Positions 27,308 to 34,951 of a stretch of 64,000 nucleotides of DNA are shown here, piece after piece. The stretch lies in assembly GCF_047634355.1 (NCBI RefSeq), contig NZ_JBLIAL010000001.1; one strand, written 5' to 3'. Source of the DNA: Porticoccus sp002341315 (GTDB lineage Bacteria > Pseudomonadota > Gammaproteobacteria > Pseudomonadales > Porticoccaceae). The notes beneath the pieces were generated by a model. The model did no database searches and was not told where the DNA came from. It saw only the letters and a list, made by a program, of their open reading frames with translations. Within the stretch, counting starts at the first letter, position 1, and the number at the start of each line of letters is the position of its first letter. Both the position numbers and the translations under genes were made by a program.

Positions 27308-28738
27308 TCAGACAGACATTGCCGTAGCATCCGCCATGGCTTTAAGCCAGTCCGTGTAACGCTGCTTTAAGTCCTCATCAAGTTGGGGCTCGAAACGCAC
27401 AAATGCCGACAACCAATCTTCCGGCTGGCCTGCCAGCAAAAAAGCCGCGCCTCTTGCGGTACTTTCCGTTTCGCTACTGCGCAACACCGTCAGCCCGGAA
27501 AGATCCGCCAACCGCTGACAAAAGCCGTCGACCATAGACAGGCCGCCACCGACCACCATCTCTCCCACAGGACCGCGATTTTCACGAAGACGAATCAGGT
27601 TCACCATCAGCAAAAACACCACGCTCTCCAGGACGGCGACTAACTTGCCCGCCGCCGAACCCTCTCCGATAAACCGGCTTTGAAAATCACTCTGCCACCA
27701 GGGGGCACCCAACCCACCTACCCCATTCAGAAACAGCGGGATGTTCTGTTCACTATCACACCAATCTGCCAGATAGCTTTGATAGTGCTCAATGCCCAAC
27801 TCGGCGCTGATGCTATCGAGGGCACTGGCCGCACCATTCACCGTGCCTTCGGCAACAAACAGACGTTGCCGGGCAGACTGATAGACGAGAGTTTTCAGTA
27901 GGCCCGCCGGTGCCGGATCATCGGCTGGCCACGGCATGGCGATAAATGCCCCGGTGCCCGCATTGACATAAAGACGATCGGGTTCCAGCGGGCCAACACC
28001 AAAAAATGCAGCATTCTGATCGCCATTCATCAGCGCCAATGGCACTGCTTTGCCACCCAGACCGAGGTCCCCGAAATCCAATTGCGTGAAACAAACCGGA
28101 GGTAGCACACTGCGGGGAATAGCAAACTGGCGCAACAGGGTTTCATCCCAGTCACCATGATGAATATTCCACAACAGGGTGCGCTGGGCATTACCGGGGT
28201 CTACTGCCACCGAGTGCTCCCGGGTAATGGCAGACAGCAGATAACTTGCCAGTGGCCCGCAAAGCAACTGATCGGTATCCATTGCCTCGCTTACTGCAGG
28301 AATATGTTCCATACACCAGCGCAACTTGCTGGCCCCATAGTGGGCATTGGGGCGCAGCCCCGTGAGATCGGCTATGGTTGCCGGGTCGAGTTTGATATCG
28401 GCCAGATACGCGGCAGCGCGGGTATCCTGCCAGCTGATGACCTGAGACAACGGCCTACCGGTTTGCCGATGCCAGCACACCAGACTGGAGCGCTGGGTAA
28501 CCAGTGCAGCGGACTGCAAGCATTGCAGATCCGGCCCCAGCCTGGCGGCGACTTCATCCAGCAACTCGCGAATGGAATTCACCACATCCGCTGGCACCTG
28601 CTCCACCCGGTTTCCCGCAATAAACCGTGTCGCCACAGCGCGCCGGAGCAAAAATGTAGTGGTGCCCTGAGCATCAAATACCAGTGCGCGGCTACTCTGC
28701 CCCCCCTGGTCAATGACTAAATAAAGTGGATCATTCAT
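27308..28738 (-). CDS. FGGY-family carbohydrate kinase, glycerol kinase-like
   Basis: The 476-residue protein has the FGGY N-terminal ATPase fold (YLVIDQGGQSSRALVFD), a substrate-region stretch SWQDTRAAAYL, NGDQNAAFFGVG, and the C-terminal VVGGGLSMVDGFCQRLADL signature. The context (GDPD and a GlpD-like enzyme converging on it) favours glycerol or a related polyol as substrate. The canonical GlpK motif is diverged, with DQGGQSSR in place of DQGTTSSR. The specificity is therefore an inference. Confidence 0.75.
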   Translation of the reverse strand: MNDPLYLVIDQGGQSSRALVFDAQGTTTFLLRRAVATRFIAGNRVEQVPADVVNSIRELLDEVAARLGPDLQCLQSAALVTQRSSLVCWHRQTGRPLSQVISWQDTRAAAYLADIKLDPATIADLTGLRPNAHYGASKLRWCMEHIPAVSEAMDTDQLLCGPLASYLLSAITREHSVAVDPGNAQRTLLWNIHHGDWDETLLRQFAIPRSVLPPVCFTQLDFGDLGLGGKAVPLALMNGDQNAAFFGVGPLEPDRLYVNAGTGAFIAMPWPADDPAPAGLLKTLVYQSARQRLFVAEGTVNGAASALDSISAELGIEHYQSYLADWCDSEQNIPLFLNGVGGLGAPWWQSDFQSRFIGEGSAAGKLVAVLESVVFLLMVNLIRLRENRGPVGEMVVGGGLSMVDGFCQRLADLSGLTVLRSSETESTARGAAFLLAGQPEDWLSAFVRFEPQLDEDLKQRYTDWLKAMADATAMSV

Positions 28739-28920
28739 AGTTGTATTACAGATTAGTGGGGCAAGTTACTCAACAATTTATTCAAGCGTCTCTGGCTACC
28801 CCCACTTTTTTGAAATCTCCTTAAAGGGGTCTAGTAAAGAATTAACGCTGTCAGCTCGATTCCGATCCTGGGTTTAAGTTGATAGGCTAGCCGATTTGAA
28901 CCTCGAGTGAACGTCAAACC

Positions 28921-29835
28921 ATGCCAAACGCCTCCCAACATCTGGCCCGACCGCTGGCCATTGCCATTTTGGTTGCCGGGTCCTTCCTGTTTGCCGCCAA
29001 TCATGTCGCGGCCCGGGTGGCCTTTGACGACGGTACCGGCGTGTTGCTGGCCATTCTGACACGCGGCAGCATTGCCTTTCTGATGATGCTGACGCTGGTG
29101 CTTGCACAAAAACACAGGCTCAGCATTCCTACTGGTAAGCGGCACTGGCAGTGCTTGCTCGGTATCATGATTGCCGGGCAAAGCCTGTGTCTCTATTCGG
29201 CGGTAGCACGCATTCCGGTGGCCGTGGCCCTCTTGCTGGTGAACACCTGGCCCATTCTGTATACCTTGTTGACGTGGCTATTAGGCGGTCGTCAACCGAC
29301 TCTAAGCCTGACCCTGATCATGACGATCATTTTGATCGGTCTGGTCATGGTGCTGGACCTGGGCACATGGCTGGCAGATCCTGCCGCAATGGGGCCGGAT
29401 TGGCTGCCGGGCGTGATACTGGCTGAATCGGCTGCGTTGTTCTTTGCTGTTGCCATCTGGGTAACCGAGAACCGGCTATCCCAGCTGCCCGGTGCGATAC
29501 GCAGTGTGTTCACCATGATGACAGTGCTGGTGTTAATGGCCCTCGGTGGCGTGCTGGGCCTCGTGCCTGGTGGGTTGAACTTGCCCCAAAGTCAGGCAGG
29601 CTGGGTCGGGCTGGCCAGTCTGGCGGCCCTGTATGGGACTGCATCCACTATGTTGTTTGTGTTGGTGCCGCGCCTGAACATGGCCCGCAACGCCCCGGTA
29701 ATGAATCTGGAACCGGTCGCCTCCCTGCTGCTGGGTTTTCTGATTCTGGGCCAGACACTGGCGCCGATTCAGTTGCTGGGCGGAGCTGTGGTGCTGAGTG
29801 GCATCGTCTGGTTGAGCCTGATGCGACAGGGGTAA
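28921..29835 (+). CDS. EamA/DMT-family transporter
   Basis: The 304-residue protein is hydrophobic throughout, with about ten predicted transmembrane segments in two EamA repeats (about residues 10-140 and 160-300). Typical sequences are NHVAARVAFDDGTG in the first repeat and NAPVMNLEPVASLLLGFLILGQTL in the last. DMT transporters export metabolites or amino acids across the inner membrane. The substrate cannot be told from sequence. It stands alone and is divergent from the kinase. Confidence 0.85.
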   Translation: MPNASQHLARPLAIAILVAGSFLFAANHVAARVAFDDGTGVLLAILTRGSIAFLMMLTLVLAQKHRLSIPTGKRHWQCLLGIMIAGQSLCLYSAVARIPVAVALLLVNTWPILYTLLTWLLGGRQPTLSLTLIMTIILIGLVMVLDLGTWLADPAAMGPDWLPGVILAESAALFFAVAIWVTENRLSQLPGAIRSVFTMMTVLVLMALGGVLGLVPGGLNLPQSQAGWVGLASLAALYGTASTMLFVLVPRLNMARNAPVMNLEPVASLLLGFLILGQTLAPIQLLGGAVVLSGIVWLSLMRQG

Positions 29836-30016
29836 CATCTCAATCACACCAGCCCGCAACGCAAGCTGTTCAGCATAAAGACGAAGCTGTTATCTGGTTT
29901 TGTGTGCGGAGCTTTGCATTCAAACTGCAGTAATAGAGTCTACAACACTGGAAAAGATGGGGCGCAGGCGAGCAATTTTGGCCAAAAGCCGAAAGGACCG
30001 GAATGGGTTACATGAG

Positions 30017-30805
30017 CTACATACCAGAGATTGCCAGCGGCACCGGTTGCTGGCGATAAAACTGGCACAACAGCCGATAGACTTCGGGCATCGCTGCCTT
30101 CATGGTTTCCGGCGTCTCGAAAAATGCTTCACTGCACACCGCAAAGAATTCAGCCGGACTGGTCAGCGCATAGTCATCGAGGGGCAGTGATCGGTGATGT
30201 TGCTGGTCATTTTGCAATCGATCCCACGCCGCCGTAAAAATATCGTGCCACTCGCCAGGGCGCATGTCGGGATGCATTGGCGGCGCACCATTCGCACCGT
30301 CGCGCAACATATCGAGTTTGTGCGCCAACTCGTGGATCACCACGTTAGCGGCCTTATCGTGACGCGTATCCGCGCCGCTGTCGCAGATCGACTGCCACGA
30401 TAAAATCACCGGACCACGGTACCAGGCTTCGCCGCTCAGGCCGGGACCTCTGGCATGAACCACGCCATCATCAGTGCGATGGGGGCGGTTCGGCACAAAA
30501 TCTTCTTCGTAGAGAATCACCGTCTGCCAGCGGCCATACCAGTCCAGGCCGAGATGTAGAACGGGCACACAGGCCATTGTCGCGAGTTTCAGACACATGG
30601 CATCGGTGAACTGGAACTCACCGCCGGGAACGAACGTTTTACGCGCGAGAAACCGAAAGGTCATATCGCGCAGAGCATCGCGCTCGGGCCCATGGAAACG
30701 GTGCATCACTGGCCAGCCGGCAATAGCGGCCTCCCATTGCGCGGCGGTAAAACCCATTTTTTTAACGCGCCGACTTTCCAGCCAGTTGCGCAATCGCTTA
30801 AACAT
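30017..30805 (-). CDS. mtfA: Zinc-dependent peptidase MtfA (DgsA/Mlc anti-repressor type, family M90)
   Basis: The 262-residue protein has the metal-binding HELAHKLD motif at about residue 165 with the downstream EFFAVCSEAFFE that supplies the third ligand, and WYRGPVILSW before the zinc motif. In E. coli, MtfA binds the glucose repressor Mlc and has aminopeptidase activity. No ptsG or Mlc gene is nearby, so here only the peptidase fold is certain. The short basic N-terminus (NWLESRRVKKMGF) matches the family. Confidence 0.88.
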   Translation of the reverse strand: MFKRLRNWLESRRVKKMGFTAAQWEAAIAGWPVMHRFHGPERDALRDMTFRFLARKTFVPGGEFQFTDAMCLKLATMACVPVLHLGLDWYGRWQTVILYEEDFVPNRPHRTDDGVVHARGPGLSGEAWYRGPVILSWQSICDSGADTRHDKAANVVIHELAHKLDMLRDGANGAPPMHPDMRPGEWHDIFTAAWDRLQNDQQHHRSLPLDDYALTSPAEFFAVCSEAFFETPETMKAAMPEVYRLLCQFYRQQPVPLAISGM

Positions 30806-30891
30806 ATTTAACGCACCATAACTAACTACAGCTAACGTATTGAATGGTTCAGGAACGACAGGATTGCAACATCCGAGAAACAGGATTTTTC

Positions 30892-31079
30892 ATGCAGATG
30901 CTCACTGCGAACAGCTTACGTAAAATTCTGCTTTCAGGCACCGCCATTTTCGAAAGAACTAGACAGGAATCTATGGAGCGGCCAATGACCAATCCACAAA
31001 AAAATATCGTCAGGCAATCAATGAAGTCGATAAAGAAAGGGACTCAAACCACATGAAACGAACTGAATTACCACAATGA
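30892..31079 (+). pseudogene. Probable small gene broken by a one-base frameshift
   Basis: An ATG at 30892 with AGGA seven bases upstream opens MQMLTANSLRKILLSG. At about 30972 the frame that looks coding shifts by one base to YGAANDQSTKKYRQAINE, which ends at a TGA at 31077-31079 with KRTELPQ. Joined, they would make a protein of about 62 residues. A strong terminator lies 55 bp later. The family is not recognised. It could also be two unrelated short frames. Confidence 0.3.
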
Positions 31080-31131
31080 AACAGGTGGTAAGCCATGCAA
31101 GCCGAGCCTATAAAAAATATCACACATAAAA

Positions 31132-31183
31132 ATGTGGGCCAGGCTTCCGTAAATTAGAGAAGCTTGGCCCACAACTATTTTTA
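31132..31183. terminator. Long rho-independent terminator, usable on both strands
   Basis: GTGGGCCAGGCTTC pairs with GAAGCTTGGCCCAC (13 of 14 bp, 13-nt loop). There is an A-rich tract before it and a T-run after it, so it can serve the plus-strand small gene and the minus-strand PEP-CTERM gene ending at 31251. Confidence 0.85.
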
Positions 31184-31250
31184 ATCAGACGAGCCTGTCA
31201 CTCACGTTGCTGATTCATTAGATCCGAACAGCAAATGGGACTGCTGGCAA

Positions 31251-31913
31251 TCAGGCCAGAGCACGTCTACGACGCTGCAGACCGAGGCCAGCCAGGCCCA
31301 GACCAACCAGCAACAGAGTACCGGGGACTGGTATCTGACCGGTAGCCCGGGATGTTGTATAGGCCAGATCGTCCGATGCAATCTCTGACCCGGAAATGGT
31401 GATTGACCCAATAGCAACCGTAGACAGCACGCTCACAAACTCCATAGTGCCATCACCCGGGCCAAAACCGTTGGGCCTGGAAACGATATCCAGCGATTCC
31501 GCGGCAAGACCAAAAAACTCGATAAACTCCGAACCGGCACCGGCAGCACTGAACCAGCCACTGAATCCGAAAATCCCACCCAGTCCAGAAAAATCCAGGG
31601 AATAGCTACCGAAGCCATACCCAACACCAAAGCGTGAGCCTGAATTCGGGACAATCGCACTTGATGACCTGAAGTCAATCCAGTCACCCGCGTCAACCGA
31701 CCGATGATTTACTGACCCATCAACAACACTCACGTCTCCGCCAAACAACGTGGTTAAAACGGTTCGACCGCCAGGCGTGCCTTCGTAGTCTTCAACCGCA
31801 TCGGGAGTGAACAGCCCGCTGGTAATGGGGCTCGCATGAACACTGAAAGTACCAACCGACATGGCCATTCCCAAGCCCAATCCGAACAGAATTTTTTTGT
31901 ATTGACCACGCAT
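31251..31913 (-). CDS. PEP-CTERM-type exported protein 1
   Basis: The 220-residue protein has an N-terminal signal peptide (MRGQYKKILFGLGLGMAMSV, cleavage near HA-SP). The C-terminal sorting signal is IPVPGTLLLVGLGLAG followed by LQRRRRALA, that is a Pro-rich motif, one transmembrane segment and a basic tail. PEP-CTERM proteins are processed by exosortase (EpsH/XrtA) and delivered to the cell surface or matrix. No exosortase is in the window. The middle is Gly/Ser-rich with no known domain. A sigma-54 promoter match lies about 80 bp upstream (31994-32009). Confidence 0.85.
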   Translation of the reverse strand: MRGQYKKILFGLGLGMAMSVGTFSVHASPITSGLFTPDAVEDYEGTPGGRTVLTTLFGGDVSVVDGSVNHRSVDAGDWIDFRSSSAIVPNSGSRFGVGYGFGSYSLDFSGLGGIFGFSGWFSAAGAGSEFIEFFGLAAESLDIVSRPNGFGPGDGTMEFVSVLSTVAIGSITISGSEIASDDLAYTTSRATGQIPVPGTLLLVGLGLAGLGLQRRRRALA

Positions 31914-31993
31914 TATTAGTACCTCTTTTTCAATATATTAATTGTGCAACGATAAATATATAGTCACTTTACTACATTCAAGTTTAAGACATT

Positions 31994-32009
31994 TGCAAAA
32001 TCCAGGCCA
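31994..32009 (-). promoter_or_regulatory. Sigma-54 (-24/-12) promoter match for PEP-CTERM protein 1
   Basis: Minus-strand TGGCCTGGATTTTGCA has GG-N10-GC exact spacing and matches TGGCAC-N5-TTGCA at all but two positions. The predicted start is about 70 nt before the ATG at 31913. Confidence 0.6.
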
Positions 32010-32193
32010 AAATGTAAATACAACTATAAATCAAACAGTTAATTAAAGTTCTTTGATGCTGGAATCCCAACAATGTAAAGGAACCTGACGACCTCAGCGC
32101 CATGATCGTTTTGCCAGCATAACAGCGAAGCTGAAGGCTGGAAGTCCAGTACCGCCTTGAATGGAAACTCCCCGTTTAAAACAGCGTTGAAAG

Positions 32194-32793
32194 TCATCGG
32201 CAATATTTATCTTTACCCTGCCACAAACTTATGCCAATCCTGAACACATTAACAACATCAGCACTCTGTCCAGCATTAGCCCATCTTTTGACCTGGGGAT
32301 TTACTGCCCTGAGCTCCATGCCGCCTTTGGGTGTTTGGCACCATTGTGCATGATAAATTTCAGACCTTTTTGGGTGCGTTTCGGTGCGGGTCGGGGCACC
32401 AAAAATGTTAACCATAAGCGGTAAAAAATCAGATTTCATAAAGCTGAAATCTCGCGTATCACCGCTTTTCAATGAAGCGCTGATATTACAAATAAAAGGG
32501 GGATCTATTCCGGCCGACTTTTGATGAGCAAGCCACATTTTGAATCCTTGACCGGGAATTTCTACTTCGAACTCCCAATCGTCGATGGTTTTTGTGGGTG
32601 TGCTACCCCGTGAAGGTTTATTTAAGCCATCGGCTACCAAACTGGGCATGACATGCTTGATGTCATCTGTCTGGCACAGCTTGATATACTTTTCGGTCAG
32701 ATTCAGCACTTCCTTTATGCCGTCAGCTGCAACCGAATGAATAGAAAAAATCAAGACAAACAACAGGATAAAGCCTGTAACAACTGATTTCAT
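32194..32793 (-). CDS. Secreted or periplasmic protein of unknown function
   Basis: The 199-residue protein starts at the ATG at 32793, which has GGAG eight bases upstream. An earlier in-frame start adds seven residues. The N-terminus MKSVVTGFILLFVLIFS ending in VAADG is a clear signal peptide. The mature protein contains four or five cysteines, including CQT, CNIS, WCQTPKGG and a C-terminal YCR, so disulfides are likely. I recognise no domain. It lies between a PEP-CTERM gene and a small membrane-protein gene on the same strand. Confidence 0.65.
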   Translation of the reverse strand: MKSVVTGFILLFVLIFSIHSVAADGIKEVLNLTEKYIKLCQTDDIKHVMPSLVADGLNKPSRGSTPTKTIDDWEFEVEIPGQGFKMWLAHQKSAGIDPPFICNISASLKSGDTRDFSFMKSDFLPLMVNIFGAPTRTETHPKRSEIYHAQWCQTPKGGMELRAVNPQVKRWANAGQSADVVNVFRIGISLWQGKDKYCR

Positions 32794-32970
32794 GATGCCT
32801 TCTCCGTTTGGCATATCAGGTTAAAATCGCCCATGCCCCACCCGATAGCTGTAGTTCCAACACATCCGGATTTTGTACGTTGGGGGGGGGTAAAAACCAC
32901 GGCTGGGAGACAGAAGGCATCTCCACCACCTCGTTAAACCGAACCCCATTAACTTCAGGACTGCGTTTTA

Positions 32971-33255
32971 TTAAAAGTTGACGTCACTGATATTAATCCA
33001 GACCTGACCGATAATCACAAGGGCGACGATAACAACCCAGCTACCGTAAACAAGGTTATGACGGCCAATTCTGCCCTGCCGGTGCAGCCTGAATCCGTAC
33101 AGAATCATCGCCGAAAACATCACCTGAATTCCAAGAATTCCGAGCGCCGAAGCTACCGAGCCAATGTCCGGTTTAAACCCCAGGGCGACAGCCAGAAACC
33201 CAACGACACCAAACGTGAACAGCAACCAACTAAAAATTCGCAGAAACTTGAGCAT
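32971..33255 (-). CDS. Small inner-membrane protein, three transmembrane segments
   Basis: From the ATG at 33255 (AGGGGG four to five bases upstream) the protein has 94 residues. Three hydrophobic segments lie at about 5-25, 35-57 and 69-88, with a basic loop RLHRQGRIGRHN between the last two. A longer frame from 33342 would add 29 residues with no ribosome site. The function is unknown. It is separated from the secreted-protein gene by about 180 bp. Confidence 0.6.
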   Translation of the reverse strand: MLKFLRIFSWLLFTFGVVGFLAVALGFKPDIGSVASALGILGIQVMFSAMILYGFRLHRQGRIGRHNLVYGSWVVIVALVIIGQVWINISDVNF

Positions 33256-33651
33256 ATACCCCCTAAATATCACTGTCGCGTTACAGGCAAGAAATAAGCT
33301 ATATATGACCAACCTTATGGGCGTTTGCTGCTTGGCAGCCAAACTGCTTGATCAGCGCAAGTAGCCAAAAAAGCAGGCAGCCAAAAGAGACAATGGTTCA
33401 AACATAGCTGAATTATGTTAAGTGATGAAAATAGAAAATGAAAAATGGTTAACAAGTAATTGTTATGCACTCCTTTCCATTTGAAGTCTTACTGCCCCCT
33501 TTAATCAATTCTCAGTTGTTACCAATTCTTTCACCTTCTAAATATGGTCACCACGTGCTTCCCCGGTTGCACTGTCAATATAATTTACAATCAGCCAGCA
33601 TCTACACCCAAAGCCCCCATTAACTTATTGTAATTTAATAAGATAAAAATA

Positions 33652-33667
33652 TGGCACACTTTATGCT
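33652..33667 (+). promoter_or_regulatory. Sigma-54 (-24/-12) promoter match for PEP-CTERM protein 2
   Basis: TGGCACACTTTATGCT contains the full TGGCAC -24 element and GC at the exact N10 spacing. It lies about 100 bp before the ATG at 33771. The remaining 33256-33650 intergenic sequence is AT-rich and shows no gene I can support. Confidence 0.65.
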
Positions 33668-33770
33668 TATGATTGTTTGTTAGACAAACTACAAAACGTT
33701 GGCGTCACCTGGCAGTGTCTGGACACTGCAACGAAGGCCACCTAACTGGCAGTAAAATTTGGAGAACAAC

Positions 33771-34277
33771 ATGATTACAAAAAAATTCCTGGGAAAGTGC
33801 GTAGCCATATGTGCACTGGTATTCAGCGGCTCCCTGTACGCAGCACCCATTTATGTCGGCAGCTGGGATACCTACAATGCCGACGGCCCGAGCTGGAGTG
33901 AATTCACAACGCCAACCTACACTGGCCAGGAAGTTGCCGCCCTGCTGTTTGGTGGCAGCTATAGCAATTACGCGATTTCTACCGTGAGTGCCGACCCCCT
34001 GGCCATCAACAACATGGTCTGGCTTGACCAGATCTATATCGGGGTCGACCTGTTCGGCGAAAGCTACCGGGTAGATTCCAACAACAACGGCATATACGAT
34101 ATTAATGGTGACACCAGCGCGTGGGTAAGAGACAACGGCTTTGGCGGTGGATACATCAATTATGCCTTTATGATTGAGCAAACTCCCGGCAGCACTGTGC
34201 CCGCACCTGGTACCTTGCTGCTGTTGGGCATTGGCCTGGCGGCCCTGAGCCTGAGAGCCAAACTCGCCGCACGCTGA
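33771..34277 (+). CDS. PEP-CTERM-type exported protein 2
   Basis: The 168-residue protein starts at the ATG at 33771 with GGAG six bases upstream, four codons inside a longer frame. It has a signal peptide (MITKKFLGKCVAICALVF, cleavage near YAAP). The C-terminal sorting signal is VPAPGTLLLLGIGLAALSL ending in RAKLAAR. The mature part is rich in Tyr, Asn and Asp (NNNGIYDINGD) with no known domain. It should be an exosortase substrate. A sigma-54 promoter match lies upstream and a strong terminator downstream, so it is a single-gene unit. Confidence 0.85.
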   Translation: MITKKFLGKCVAICALVFSGSLYAAPIYVGSWDTYNADGPSWSEFTTPTYTGQEVAALLFGGSYSNYAISTVSADPLAINNMVWLDQIYIGVDLFGESYRVDSNNNGIYDINGDTSAWVRDNGFGGGYINYAFMIEQTPGSTVPAPGTLLLLGIGLAALSLRAKLAAR

Positions 34278-34345
34278 ACAGGAACCACTCGGGTTTCGCC
34301 CAGGGGATAGCCCTGGGCAGTACAGCTTGCTTCATCTTGAAGTCC

Positions 34346-34368
34346 GCCCCGCATCGCGGGGCTTTTTT
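34346..34368 (+). terminator. Rho-independent terminator of PEP-CTERM protein 2
   Basis: GCCCCGC / GCGGGGC, a perfect 7-bp stem with a 3-nt loop, is followed by six T about 70 bp after the stop. Confidence 0.85.
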
Positions 34369-34378
34369 ATTCTAATTT

Positions 34379-34691
34379 CTAATGCAAAGCGTCCACCTCA
34401 GAAACAATGCGCCCACTTTCAGGGAAGTCGGTCAGCAGCCTGCTCAAAACTCGTGATTTTGCGTCTTCATTAGAAATACATTCCCCACTGGCAACCTGCT
34501 CTTCGGCTTTATAAAGCTCCCCCAGCAGCGCCAGCCGCTCTTGCATCCTCCCATATTCCCGAACGTCCACTAGCACAGTAACTCCACACCCTCCCTGTGT
34601 TAACACCATAGGATGGCAGGTTTCATGGACCTGCTTTTACAAATGTGGCGACACCCTCCCGAAACTCAGAAACCGGGAAAATATCTTTATC
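34379..34691 (-). pseudogene. Phd/YefM-type antitoxin, broken by a one-base frameshift
   Basis: The open part (34379-34609) reads MVLTQGGCGVTVLVDVREYGRMQERLALL and matches the second half of Phd/YefM antitoxins. Just upstream, in a frame shifted by one base, comes DIFPVSEFREGVATFVK, the expected antitoxin N-terminus. Removing one G near 34636 (AAAGCAGG to AAACAGG) restores FVKQVHETCHPMVLTQ without a stop. No start codon or toxin partner is visible to either side. It looks like the remnant of a toxin-antitoxin pair in this accessory region. Confidence 0.7.
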
Positions 34692-34764
34692 TGCGTGAAC
34701 TCTTGATATGGGAATTACCTGCGTACATTTAAATGCGCTTCTATTTTGTGGAGCTGGCAAGGTG

Positions 34765-34815
34765 GATCGGAGTGAATGGTTTATCGGCGCAGCGCGCCGA
34801 TAAACTAGTCCGATG
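34765..34815. repeat. Large imperfect hairpin with a perfect 11-bp core
   Basis: TTTATCGGCGC (34780-34790) and GCGCCGATAAA (34794-34804) form a perfect stem with a 3-nt loop. Outer arms ATCGGA and TCCGAT can extend it across unpaired bases. No T-run follows. The role is unknown. It lies at the end of the gene for PEP-CTERM protein 3. Confidence 0.6.
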
Positions 34816-34951
34816 GCATGGACTCTACACCAATCAGAATAGATGCCGGGCCCTTTGTTAAACCGTACTCAACAGGTTGCGAAAACCATATTTTGAAGTT
34901 CAACCAGGACCCGGGGTTCTTGCTCGAGGGCAGAGGCCCCTGCCTCAACGG

